From an uncultured Myxococcales bacterium (GTDB lineage: Bacteria > Myxococcota_A > UBA9042), in contig CAISBR010000237.1 in the NCBI GenBank assembly GCA_903883645.1, positions 1-53,222 on the forward strand: a stretch of DNA of 53,222 bases, in the 5' to 3' direction. Position 1 is the stretch's first letter. Every line of letters begins with the position of its first letter. Shown here piece after piece: positions 1 through 8,457 of this stretch. The position numbers and the translations under genes are program-made. The notes under the pieces were generated by a model, which saw only the letters and a list, made by a program, of their open reading frames with translations, was not told where the DNA came from and did not search any database.

Positions 1-457
1 TGACGGAAAAGGGAGAAGCGGCGAACTTCCTGTTCGCTGCGCGGGCCCACTCCCACAGCCTCGCCACAGCCCGAATTCAAATGCAACAGCAGCACCTTGC
101 GCCCCTTCGCCCGCCACGCGGGGTTGGGGGATGAGGGTCCCGAACCGCCGCCAACAGCTAGCCTTGACTACCCAAGGACCTGCTCCCGGGCCGCAGCGGC
201 CCGTCGCTGACGCGGAACCGCCCGCTGCGCGGCCGGTCCACACACGCGGCCCCTCAGCGCAAAAGTGCCAGCTGATTCATAGTTTTGGTCTGGGTACCGG
301 CGTTCGCCGGTATGACGGAAAAGGGAGAAGCGGCGAACTTCCCGCTCGCTGCGCGTGGCGCACTCCCACAGCCTCGCCACAGTCCGAATTCAAACGCAAC
401 AGCAGCACCTTAGGCCCCTTCTCCCCAGGGCGGGGTTGGGGGATGAGGGTGCCGACG
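1..457. repeat. Non-coding direct repeat, two copies about 135 nt long
   Basis: Bases 1 to about 140 and 314 to about 450 are two copies of the same sequence with a modest number of mismatches. Both begin TGACGGAAAAGGGAGAAGCG and both end in GGGTTGGGGGATGAGGGT. The second copy is preceded by an exact palindrome at 295-312; the equivalent place for the first copy lies before the window. The stretch is downstream of the maeB stop codon and I see no convincing gene in it. This looks like a dispersed intergenic repeat family rather than a gene; the number of copies elsewhere in the genome is unknown. Confidence 0.7.
295..312. repeat. 18-nt palindrome (hairpin) in intergenic repeat
   Basis: TACCGGCGTTCGCCGGTA folds into an 8-bp perfect stem with a 2-nt TT loop. 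It resembles the widespread intergenic palindromes of the form 'GTCATACCGGCGAACGCCGGTACC' type seen in many proteobacteria (family resemblance from memory). It lies about 145 nt past the maeB stop, so it could also act as a terminator or mRNA 3' end structure, but no T-run follows. Confidence 0.6.
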
Positions 458-2710
458 CTACGAGTGCGTCTCCGCCATCAGCGACGTCATCGCCGTAATG
501 CGCACAATCGACTCGACCGTGGCACTGGGCGGCAGCACCGTGACCGGCCGTGCCAGACCCATGAGCACAGGACCGATTTCGTCCGCGCCGCCGATCTTGT
601 CGAGCAGCTGATACGCCGTATTGCTCGCCGACAGGTTGGGGAACACCAGCACATTGGCCGCGCCCGCCAGCTTAGCGTGGGGCCAAGCGTGCTGCCGCGC
701 CTCGGGATCCAGCGCCACCTGCACCTGCATCTCGCCTTCGATGTCCAGGTCGGGCCGCCGCGCCTGCACCAACCGGGTCGCCTCGGCCACCTTGGTCGCC
801 TTGGGGCTCAGACTTTGGCCAAAATTCGAGAAGCTGAGCATCGCCACATGCGGCTCCATACCCAGCGCCGTGGCAAAATCCGCAGCCGCAATTGCAATAT
901 CGGCGAGCATCTCGGCGTTGGGGTCGATGTTCACGGTGGTATCGGCAAACACCAGCGGGCCCTTGTCGGTCACCAGCACGTGGGCACCCGAGGCCGCGCG
1001 CACGCCCGGCGACAGGCCAACCAGCTGCAGCGCCAAGCGAATCGTCTCGGGGTAGCCGTGGTGCAAGCCCGCGACCACACCGTCGATCTCGCCCGCATGC
1101 AGCATCAGCAGCGCCGCCGTCGTCGAGTCGCTCTCAAGCGTTTGCCGCGCGCGCGGAGCCGTCAAGCCGTGGCGACCGCGCAGCTCCAAGTACGCCGCCA
1201 CATCGCGCTCAAAACCGGGCCGGTTGGTCAGCGGCACAAATTCTACGCCGGCGAGGTCTACGCCAAGTGCCTCTGCGCGCAAACGAATCGCCGCCTCGTC
1301 GCCCAGCACCACCGGCTGCGCGATGTGGTCCTCGACCAGCACTGGCAGGGCCCGCAGCACGCGCTCGTCGTCGGGTTCGCTAAACAGAATCTTGCGCGGC
1401 GTCTGCTTTACGCGGTTGACCACGTGCCGCACGATCGAGCGCGCCGGACTCAGCCGCTCCATCAATTGCTCACGGTACGCCGCGACATCCAAGGGCAGCC
1501 GGGCCACGCCCGATTTGACCGCCGCTTCGGCCACCGCCGGCGCCACGTAGTACAGCACCCGCTCGTCAAACGGCTTGGGCAGGATGTAATCGGGACCAAA
1601 GCGCAAAACCTCGCCGCCGTAGGCTTGCCGCACTTGCTCGGGCACATCTTCGCGGGCCAGCGCGGCGATCGCCTTGGCCGCAGCCAGCTTCATCTCGTCG
1701 TTGATGCAACGGGCACCCACATCCAGCGCGCCGCGGAAGATGAAGGGGAAGCCTAGTACATTATTGACTTGATTGGGGAAGTCGCTGCGTCCCGTGCCGA
1801 TCACTGCGTCGGGCCGCGCCGCCCGCGCTTCGGGATACGGAATCTCGGGGTCGGGATTCGCCAGCGCAAAGATGATCGGCTTGGGCGCCATGGGCATAAT
1901 CATCGCGCCCGTGACCACATTGGCCACCGACAGACCCACAAACACATCGGCGCCCACCAGCGCGTCGGCCAGCGTGCGCGCGTCCGTCTTGCGCAAGTAC
2001 GGTTCTTTGCTCGCATCGACCGCGCCGCGCCGGCCTTCGTGCAGCACGCCCTTGCTATCGGTCATCATAATCTTGGCGCGATCGACACCGACCAAGCACC
2101 ACAGATCCATACACGCGATCGCCGCTGCACCCGCACCCGACACCACCACGTTCAGATCCGCCAGCTTTTTGCCCACCAGCTCGGCCGCATTGATGATGCC
2201 CGCTGCGGTGATGATCGCCGTGCCGTGCTGATCGTCGTGGAAAACCGGGATCTCCATGATCTCGCGCAGGGCTTTTTCGATCTCAAAGCACTCGGGCGCC
2301 TTGATGTCTTCTAGGTTGATGCCGCCAAAGGTGGGCTCGAGCGCCTTGACGATCGCGATGATCTTTTGCGGATCGCGCTCGTTCAGCTCCAGATCGAACA
2401 CATCGATATCTGCGAATTTTTTGAATAATACTGCCTTGCCTTCCATCACTGGCTTGCCGGCCAAGGGGCCAATGTCGCCTAGGCCCAGCACCGCCGTACC
2501 GTTGGTCACCACGGCCACCAGGTTGCGGCGCGCCGTGTACAAAAAGCCCAGGTCGGGATCGCGCTGGATCTCAAGACACGGCACCGCGACACCCGGCGTG
2601 TAGGCCAGCGACAGATCGCGCTGTGTCAAGCAAGGCTTGGTGGGGACAACAGAAATCTTGCCAGGCCGCCCCTGCGAGTGGTAGGCCAGGGCTTCGTCGT
2701 GCATCGTCAT
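458..2710 (-). CDS. maeB: NADP-dependent malic enzyme with C-terminal phosphotransacetylase domain
   Basis: Oxidative decarboxylation of malate to pyruvate with reduction of NADP in the cytosol, linking the TCA cycle to pyruvate and acetyl-CoA. The N-terminal part (about residues 10-420) has the malic enzyme N domain (SLAYTPGVAVPC, tyrosine of the active site) and NAD-binding domain (VVSGAGAAAIAC). The C-terminal part (about 425-745) is a phosphate acetyl/butyryl transferase-like domain, which in E. coli MaeB is regulatory and binds acetyl-CoA. Total length about 750 residues matches MaeB (759 in E. coli). I prefer ATG 2710 (or ATG 2704) to an in-frame TTG at 2731, because family proteins begin close to the MHDEALAYH motif. 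Divergent from the next gene. Confidence 0.93.
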   Translation of the reverse strand: MTMHDEALAYHSQGRPGKISVVPTKPCLTQRDLSLAYTPGVAVPCLEIQRDPDLGFLYTARRNLVAVVTNGTAVLGLGDIGPLAGKPVMEGKAVLFKKFADIDVFDLELNERDPQKIIAIVKALEPTFGGINLEDIKAPECFEIEKALREIMEIPVFHDDQHGTAIITAAGIINAAELVGKKLADLNVVVSGAGAAAIACMDLWCLVGVDRAKIMMTDSKGVLHEGRRGAVDASKEPYLRKTDARTLADALVGADVFVGLSVANVVTGAMIMPMAPKPIIFALANPDPEIPYPEARAARPDAVIGTGRSDFPNQVNNVLGFPFIFRGALDVGARCINDEMKLAAAKAIAALAREDVPEQVRQAYGGEVLRFGPDYILPKPFDERVLYYVAPAVAEAAVKSGVARLPLDVAAYREQLMERLSPARSIVRHVVNRVKQTPRKILFSEPDDERVLRALPVLVEDHIAQPVVLGDEAAIRLRAEALGVDLAGVEFVPLTNRPGFERDVAAYLELRGRHGLTAPRARQTLESDSTTAALLMLHAGEIDGVVAGLHHGYPETIRLALQLVGLSPGVRAASGAHVLVTDKGPLVFADTTVNIDPNAEMLADIAIAAADFATALGMEPHVAMLSFSNFGQSLSPKATKVAEATRLVQARRPDLDIEGEMQVQVALDPEARQHAWPHAKLAGAANVLVFPNLSASNTAYQLLDKIGGADEIGPVLMGLARPVTVLPPSATVESIVRITAMTSLMAETHS

Positions 2711-2888
2711 GATGGGCTCGCGTAGGGGCAAAGGCGCCCGAGGGGTGCCCTAAGGTAGCTGCTTGGCCCGTGGCTGCAAGGTGGGGATAGGGTGGCAATG
2801 GTCACGGTTCGGTCGCCGCGGCTCCGCGCAGCCCGCTTGCCAGCCCCGCCAGCGCACCGCAAGATGCTGCAACCGCCGCACGGTGGGC

Positions 2889-3359
2889 ATGGCCGGCAGC
2901 ATGACACCCGAACAGCAGCGCCTAGTCGATGCGATGTGCGGCACCTGGCTCGGCGAAATGCAATCGTTTCCATCGCCTTGGGACCCCGTGGGCGGCTCGG
3001 CACAGGGGCGAACCCAGGCGCGCGCGATCGTGGGCGGCCAGCTCGTGTCGACCGATTACGCCGAAGAGCGCGAGGGCGTCGTCACCTTTCGCGGCCACGG
3101 CGTGTACGGCTGGGATGGCCCGGCGCAGTGCTACCGCATGTACTGGTTCGACACCGTGCAACCCACGCCCACGCTTTTGCCGGCTAGCGGCCACTGGGTC
3201 GACAGCGTGCTCACCTTTGAAGTCGCGACCGATGTCGCGGAACACCGCTATACGTATCACTTTTTAGAACCAGGTTACTACGAATTTAGCATTGCCTTGC
3301 GCCGCGCCGGCCAAGACTGGCACCTGTATGCCCGCGGCCAGTACGCGCGCCAGGGCTAA
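2889..3359 (+). CDS. DUF1579 family protein
   Basis: A 156-residue soluble protein with the features of DUF1579: an N-terminal 'LVDAMCGTWLGEM' segment, a central 'GGQLVSTDYAEE' and 'GHGVYGWDGPAQCYRMYWFD' core, and a beta-rich C-terminus. The family is probably a lipocalin-like barrel of unknown ligand. ATG 2889 has GGTGGG just upstream; ATG 2901 is an alternative. The same frame is open further upstream, but that part (rich in Arg and Cys) does not look like real protein. Function cannot be stated more closely. Confidence 0.75.
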   Translation: MAGSMTPEQQRLVDAMCGTWLGEMQSFPSPWDPVGGSAQGRTQARAIVGGQLVSTDYAEEREGVVTFRGHGVYGWDGPAQCYRMYWFDTVQPTPTLLPASGHWVDSVLTFEVATDVAEHRYTYHFLEPGYYEFSIALRRAGQDWHLYARGQYARQG

Positions 3360-3367
3360 GGAACTTT

Positions 3368-4258
3368 ATGAAAACGATCGATTTTCGCACCTGGCTGCAA
3401 AAGCGCCTGGCCCGCGCCGGCGAAAAGCTCGGGCGCAGTATTACCCAGCAGATTCAGGCTGATCCGGCGACGCATCATCCGGCGATCCTTGACCTGCTGA
3501 CCGAGCATGTGCACGCGGGCATCCCCGCGGAACGCCAAGGGGTCGAGCATGGCTGTCTGGCGCATCCCCTCATCGTGCTGGTGGGCGATCTGCAGCTGGT
3601 CGCGGCGATTCCGCACTTGGTGCAAGTGGCCAGCGAAGTCGAAGGGCACGAGCCGATTCTGGTCGATATTCTTACGATCTTGACCAGTTTTGCCGAAGCC
3701 GCGCTCGAGCCCTGTGCTGCGGCCTATGCCGCCTCGCCGGATGTGGCGATTCAAGACCGCTTTGTGCAAGTGCTTGCCTCGCTTGGCATTCGCCACCCGC
3801 GCATTGCCACGATCATTCGCCGCCACCTCGAGATGGCGCCCGATACGGCCATTACCGACGCGGCCGTATACGGCGACCCCGAGCTGATCGAGCCCGTGCG
3901 TGCGGCCCTGACCAGCTTGCCGCTGGGCGAGGATCCGACTTGGGCCACGCTAGACGAATTGCAAAATATTTTCTTAGCTTACGAGGCTTTGAGCGAGCTG
4001 GGCGCCGAGCTGACCGCCGAAGAGTCGGCGCGCTGGGACGAGCTGATCGAGCGCCATGACCGCCTGCTTGACCGACTCGACGGGGTGGCGCCGCCTAAGG
4101 ACGAACCAGACGCCGAGGCCTTGCCACCCGTGCCCGCGCCGGTGCGGCTGCAGCATCACGTTGGCCGCAACGATCCCTGTTGGTGCGGCTCGGGCAAGAA
4201 GTACAAGAAATGCCATCTTGCCGCCGACCCAGCGGGCGAGGGCACTGCAACTGCCTAA
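3368..4258 (+). CDS. DUF1186 / SEC-C motif protein
   Basis: A 296-residue protein. Residues about 1-200 are helical, with HEAT-like repeats, and match the DUF1186 type of acidic helical protein. The extreme C-terminus (VGRNDPCWCGSGKKYKKCH, ending about residue 286) is a classic SEC-C zinc-binding motif (CxC...CH), also found at the end of SecA and in many proteins of unknown role. The ribosome site AAGGA sits just before ATG 3368, and the gene starts 8 nt after the previous stop, so the two are probably co-transcribed. Specific function unknown. Confidence 0.85.
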   Translation: MKTIDFRTWLQKRLARAGEKLGRSITQQIQADPATHHPAILDLLTEHVHAGIPAERQGVEHGCLAHPLIVLVGDLQLVAAIPHLVQVASEVEGHEPILVDILTILTSFAEAALEPCAAAYAASPDVAIQDRFVQVLASLGIRHPRIATIIRRHLEMAPDTAITDAAVYGDPELIEPVRAALTSLPLGEDPTWATLDELQNIFLAYEALSELGAELTAEESARWDELIERHDRLLDRLDGVAPPKDEPDAEALPPVPAPVRLQHHVGRNDPCWCGSGKKYKKCHLAADPAGEGTATA

Positions 4259-4399
4259 AATACAAATCGGCAGCCGAGGTCGCTTGCCCATCGTGGCGAA
4301 TGGGAAGTATCCTCGCGACGACGCCGACCTGCGGTACTCTTCTGCCCTAGGCCGCCGCCATCGCACGTGTGTAGCGCAGCAGCGGTGTGAGTGCAGCCC

Positions 4400-4870
4400 A
4401 TGGCGGACCCGCAAAATAACCAGCCCCCTACTGCGGCGCCGCGGTCCACGCTGGGTCCTCGCCCCGAGGTGCCGGCCGTGCGCCATGCGCAGTTGCCCGC
4501 CGACTTGGTGGCTGACCCGCTCGCCGCGCTGACCTCTGCCAACGAAATCCCGGTGTTGCCGGTGCAGTCCGTGTCGCGGCCGTGCATGCTGCAACAGGTG
4601 CGCGGGCCATTGGCTCCGCAATTTATCGAGTTGCGTGATGCGGACATGATCTTGGGCCGCGCCGACGATGTCGATGTGCGCATCCCGTCGTCGGCCCTGT
4701 CGCGGCGGCACATGCGCATCGAGTCGTACGCCTTTGGCCACCGCGTCGTCGACCTCGATAGCGCCAACGGCGTGTTCTTGAACGAAGTGCGCGTCCATTC
4801 CGCGGTTATGCGCGATGGCGATGTGCTGCAACTGGGCAACGTGGTGCTGCTCTACCACGAGGGCAGGTAG
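4400..4870 (+). CDS. FHA domain protein
   Basis: A 156-residue protein with a disordered, Pro/Ala-rich N-terminal half and a forkhead-associated domain at about residues 70-155. The domain shows the usual core: 'MILGRADDVDVRIPSSALSRRHMRIE' (GR, S and RRH phosphothreonine-binding residues) and 'VVDLDSANGVFLNEVRV' (SxNGxxxN). FHA domains bind phosphothreonine peptides and act with Ser/Thr kinases, two of which are encoded at 22207-28280. The start is ATG 4400; GTG 4391 is possible. It ends 3 nt before the metallo-hydrolase gene, so the two are likely one transcript. Confidence 0.88.
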   Translation: MADPQNNQPPTAAPRSTLGPRPEVPAVRHAQLPADLVADPLAALTSANEIPVLPVQSVSRPCMLQQVRGPLAPQFIELRDADMILGRADDVDVRIPSSALSRRHMRIESYAFGHRVVDLDSANGVFLNEVRVHSAVMRDGDVLQLGNVVLLYHEGR

Positions 4871-4873
4871 CCC

Positions 4874-5767
4874 ATGGCCTTCTTCGTGCGATTTTGGGGT
4901 ACGCGCGGCTCCATTCCCACCCCGGGGCGGGCGACGTATCGCTATGGCGGCAACACCTCGTGCGTCGAAATCCGCATTGAAGACAAGCTGTTTATCTGCG
5001 ATGGCGGCACCGGGTTGCGCGAGCTTGGCGTCGACCTGCTGCGGACCTCGGGCGGCGCGCCGATTGTGGCGCACTTCTTGTTTAGTCACATGCACTGGGA
5101 CCACATTCAGGGTTTCCCATTCTTTGCGCCCATTTATCAGCCCATGAACACGTTTCATATCTATGGTAGCCGGCCGGGCGACACGCGCTTCCACAGTCTG
5201 CTGTCCGGGCAGATGCGATCGTCGTATTTCCCTGTTGATTTCAGCGAGTTGAATGCCAATATCGTCGCCAACGAACTGGGCGAAGACGGTACCCGCGTCA
5301 TCGATGGCGTGACCGTGCGCTGCCTAGAACAGCGGCACCCTGGTGGCAGCTACGCGTATTCGCTCGAAAAAGACGGCTACAAGGTCGTCTACGCCACCGA
5401 CAACGAGATCGACCTCATCTTGGGCGACCCGACGCTACCGATTCGCGAGCCCGATGCGCCGCGCGCCATCCCTGCCGATATCGTTGATTTCTGTCGCAAT
5501 GCCGACTTGCTCATTATCGACGGCCAGTACACCGACGCCGAGTACCGCAAGTACACGGGCTGGGGCCACAATCGCGCCACCACGGCTACCGACCTCGCCA
5601 TCGCCGCCAACGTGAAACAACTCGCGATTTACCATCATGATCCGATGCAGAGCGACAAGGATGTCGAGGCCAAGATCGAGCATTGCCGTGTGCGCGTGGC
5701 GCAACAGGGGTCGTCGGTGTTTGTGTTCCCGGCGCGAGAGGGCGTAGAGCTGCGGATCGACTACTAA
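4874..5767 (+). CDS. Metallo-beta-lactamase fold hydrolase (PhnP/cyclic phosphodiesterase-like)
   Basis: A 297-residue protein of the MBL superfamily. It starts with 'VRFWGTRGSIPTPG' and 'YGGNTSCVEI', the signature of the subgroup that includes PhnP and other 5'-3' or cyclic phosphodiesterases. The metal-binding motif is 'SHMHWDH' (HxHxDH) near residue 75, followed by a second conserved His in 'EQRHPGGSYAY' and Asp in 'ATDNE'. A final His is in 'IYHHDP'. It is probably a cytosolic two-metal hydrolase; the substrate is not known. It follows the FHA gene by 3 nt. Confidence 0.85.
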   Translation: MAFFVRFWGTRGSIPTPGRATYRYGGNTSCVEIRIEDKLFICDGGTGLRELGVDLLRTSGGAPIVAHFLFSHMHWDHIQGFPFFAPIYQPMNTFHIYGSRPGDTRFHSLLSGQMRSSYFPVDFSELNANIVANELGEDGTRVIDGVTVRCLEQRHPGGSYAYSLEKDGYKVVYATDNEIDLILGDPTLPIREPDAPRAIPADIVDFCRNADLLIIDGQYTDAEYRKYTGWGHNRATTATDLAIAANVKQLAIYHHDPMQSDKDVEAKIEHCRVRVAQQGSSVFVFPAREGVELRIDY

Positions 5768-5794
5768 TTCGTTCGTAATTCTAAGAAATTCTGG

Positions 5795-6838
5795 CTAGTC
5801 GTGACGGTGCCCGTGCCCGTCGCCGTGCCCGTCGCCATGATCATCCGTTTGGCCGTCGTCGCCCTGATGATCCAAGTGGCCGTTGTGCAAATAGTCCATG
5901 TGATCGCCATGTTGCACTACTAGGTGACCGCAGCCCGGGCCGTGGATGTGGGCGTGCCGATGCACCGCGCGCGTGTGCCACGCGTCGAGCCCCAGGCCCA
6001 CCAGCGCCGCCAGCAGCACTTCGGCGCCCGCCACCAGCGCTTGGGCCGCACCTACCGGCAATGTATACAGAAACGCCGCCAGATAGCCCAAGAAGCCCGC
6101 CGCGCCGCCCAAGATCGCCGCCAGCCACGCCGCGGTCGCCAAGTTGGGTGCCACCCGCAGCGCCGCCATCGCCGGCAGCACCGTAAAGGCGAATACGGGC
6201 AAAGCGCCTAAAATCCGAGTCGTTACCGATACTGCCAGCGCGAGCGATGCCACCAGCAGCAGCCCGAGCAGCCGCGTCGGCAGGCCCCGCACGCGCGCAC
6301 CGTCCTCGTCGACTGCAACCTGGCAAAACCCACGCAGACCAACCACTTGCACGGCAAATAGCCCGCCTGTCACCCCGATCAGCTGCTGCAGGTCGGCCGG
6401 CGCTACCGCCACCGCCGAACCGAACAAAATACTCTCGATATCCTGTACTTCTTGCACGATGCGCGTGCCCAGCGCCAGGGTGCCAGCGGCGCCCATCAGG
6501 TACACCCAGCCCAGCCGCCCGTCGGGCCGCCAGCGCGCCCCCCGCGTACCGCCCACCAGACCCAGAGCGGCCAGCCCCGTCGCCAGCGTCGAACCCACGG
6601 TCGGGCTCATCCAAGTACTCGAAAATCCGAGATGAATCTGCGCCCAAAACGCCAGCGCCACGCCCAGACCGGCCGCCTGCGACAGCGCCGCCGACAAGAA
6701 CACCATCCGCCGCGCCACCACAAACACGCCCAAGAAGCCCAGCAGAGCGCCGGCCAACACGCCCGCCATTGCCGGATCGCGGAACAGGTCCCAAGCATCG
6801 AAAAACTGGCCAATTTGCGGCGCGGCTTCAGGTGGCAT
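5795..6838 (-). CDS. ABC transporter permease, zinc/manganese type (ZnuB-like)
   Basis: A roughly 347-residue ABC-3 family membrane permease with about eight hydrophobic segments, of the ZnuB/MntB type that imports Zn2+ or Mn2+. The last ~60 residues form an unusual His/Asp-rich tail (HRHAHIHGPGCGHLVV, then DHGDGHGDGHGHRHD) likely to bind metal on one face of the membrane. ATG 6838 overlaps the stop of the upstream ATPase gene by 11 nt, which implies coupled translation. No solute-binding protein gene (znuA) is present next to it, so the periplasmic component must be encoded elsewhere. Confidence 0.85.
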   Translation of the reverse strand: MPPEAAPQIGQFFDAWDLFRDPAMAGVLAGALLGFLGVFVVARRMVFLSAALSQAAGLGVALAFWAQIHLGFSSTWMSPTVGSTLATGLAALGLVGGTRGARWRPDGRLGWVYLMGAAGTLALGTRIVQEVQDIESILFGSAVAVAPADLQQLIGVTGGLFAVQVVGLRGFCQVAVDEDGARVRGLPTRLLGLLLVASLALAVSVTTRILGALPVFAFTVLPAMAALRVAPNLATAAWLAAILGGAAGFLGYLAAFLYTLPVGAAQALVAGAEVLLAALVGLGLDAWHTRAVHRHAHIHGPGCGHLVVQHGDHMDYLHNGHLDHQGDDGQTDDHGDGHGDGHGHRHD

Positions 6839-7565
6839 GGCCCCCCCTCTGCTCGGCAATGTGCAGACCAAAGCGCGCGTCGAAGGCGGGGTGCTGCACC
6901 ACTTCGCGCAGCGGCCCCGGCACTACAACCCCCTGATCCTTATCGACAAAAATCGCATGGGTGGCAAAACTGCCCAGCGCACCCAAGTTGTGGCTCACCA
7001 GCAGCAGACCCAGCCGGCGTCGGTCGCGCAGCTCGCCCAGCAGATCAAACACTTGCCGCTCGGCGTGCACATCCATGGCGCTCGTCGGTTCGTCAAGGAT
7101 GAGCAGGTCGGGCTCGCCCGCCAGCGCTTGCGCCAACAAAACCCGCTGTTTCTGCCCCTCCGACAGGTGCAGCCACGGCTCGCGACACAGCTTCTCGACC
7201 CCCACATCGCGCATCGCCTGCTGCACTTGCGGTTGCGGCGCATAGGGCCAACGCGGCCGGGCAAACGACCAACCGCGCTCGGCACCGGCGCGCACCAAGT
7301 CGATCACCCGCGCCGGCACACTGGGATCCAACTCACTGCGTTGGGGCACATAGGCGATCGCGCTACCCGGGTGGGCCAACTGGCCGCCCAGCGCCGGCAA
7401 AAGCCCAAGCACGGTGCGCAGTAACGTAGTCTTGCCCGCGCCGTTTGGGCCGATGAGCGCCCATGTCTCACCGCGCTCGACCCGCAGATCGATAGGCGGC
7501 AGCAGCGGCTGGCCACGGTAGCCAACTTGCAGCGCTTGACATAGCAGTAGTGGAGAATCGCTCAC
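6828..7565 (-). CDS. ABC transporter ATP-binding protein, zinc/manganese type (ZnuC-like)
   Basis: A 245-residue ATPase that powers the ZnuB-like permease. Walker A is 'GPNGAGKTT', the signature is 'LSEGQKQRV' (slightly off the LSGGQ form), Walker B is 'LLILDEPTSAMD' and the switch His is in 'VSHNL'. The start is GTG 7565, supported by GGAA about 12 nt upstream; the open frame continues upstream to 8138 but that part is antisense to dedA and not protein-like. Divergent from dedA with about 190 nt between; I saw no clear Zur-type operator there. Confidence 0.88.
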   Translation of the reverse strand: MSDSPLLLCQALQVGYRGQPLLPPIDLRVERGETWALIGPNGAGKTTLLRTVLGLLPALGGQLAHPGSAIAYVPQRSELDPSVPARVIDLVRAGAERGWSFARPRWPYAPQPQVQQAMRDVGVEKLCREPWLHLSEGQKQRVLLAQALAGEPDLLILDEPTSAMDVHAERQVFDLLGELRDRRRLGLLLVSHNLGALGSFATHAIFVDKDQGVVVPGPLREVVQHPAFDARFGLHIAEQRGGHAT

Positions 7566-7754
7566 GTTTCGCGCGTTTCCTTGGTGCCCCGGACCACCTA
7601 TCCGCGCCGGCACATGCCCAAGAGTGTGCCCCTCGCGGCGGCCCACAGCAACCATCCGCCGCCGCGGCTTGTTCCCGTTCGCTGCGATTTGCGCCCCACG
7701 GCGCCAACTTGTAAGCTCCGCGCCCCGCCGGCCGCCCGGCACAGCCAGGATCCC

Positions 7755-8432
7755 ATGCTCCACGAACAGCTCCACCACCTGATCACTTGGTACTTCGGCA
7801 TCATCCTCGACTACGGCTATAGCGCGGTGGCGCTGATGATGGCCCTCGAGTCGACCATCGTGCCGATCCCCAGCGAAGTCATCATTCCGCCTGCCGCTTA
7901 TTGGGCGTCGCAGGGCAAGCTCAGCCATGTGGGCGTGGTGCTCGCGGGTACAATTGGCTCGCTGGTGGGCGCGGTGATCATGTACGTCGCTTCGCGCTAC
8001 GTCGGTCGGCCGCTGCTGATGCGCTTTGGCAAGTATGTGCTGCTGCCGCCAGCGAAAATCGAGGCTGCGGAGCGGTTTGTCGAGCGCTACGAGACCGGCG
8101 GCATCTTCTTTGCGCGGCTGCTGCCGGTGGTGCGCCACTTGGTGGGTATCCCGGCCGGGCTAGTGCGTATGAAGCTGGGTAGTTACGCGCTGATGACCAC
8201 CCTTGGCTCGGCGCTGTGGTGCAGCGTGCTGGTGTGGTTTGGCGACGCGGTGCTGGGCGACCAGCCCAACTTGATTTCAGACCCCGACGCGCTGGTCAAG
8301 GCGCTCAAGGCCAAGTCGCTGATGATCGCGGGGGCGGTGGTGGTGCTGGCGGTCGGCTACGTGCTGATGGTGCGCATGACCAAGAAAAACGCCGCCGTCA
8401 GCGAATTTCATCGCGAAATACCGCCGACCTAG
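7755..8432 (+). CDS. DedA family membrane protein
   Basis: A 225-residue integral membrane protein of the DedA/SNARE-associated (VTT) superfamily, implicated in lipid carrier recycling and membrane homeostasis. Hallmarks are 'ALESTIVPIPSEVIIPPAAYWA' near the N-terminus (conserved Glu and Pro residues) and 'FFARLLPVVRHLVGIPAGLVRM' in the middle (the Arg-containing motif). Several long hydrophobic stretches follow. ATG 7755 is chosen because it fits the family start and has AGGA 4 nt upstream. Confidence 0.9.
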   Translation: MLHEQLHHLITWYFGIILDYGYSAVALMMALESTIVPIPSEVIIPPAAYWASQGKLSHVGVVLAGTIGSLVGAVIMYVASRYVGRPLLMRFGKYVLLPPAKIEAAERFVERYETGGIFFARLLPVVRHLVGIPAGLVRMKLGSYALMTTLGSALWCSVLVWFGDAVLGDQPNLISDPDALVKALKAKSLMIAGAVVVLAVGYVLMVRMTKKNAAVSEFHREIPPT

Positions 8433-8457
8433 CCAAACGAAATTCTAGTAAGTACAA

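Noticed and set aside
131..1756. Long open frame of 541 codons opposite maeB
   Set aside because: Arg/His-rich translation with no known domain; the opposite strand encodes a clear malic enzyme. Shadow of GC-rich codon bias.
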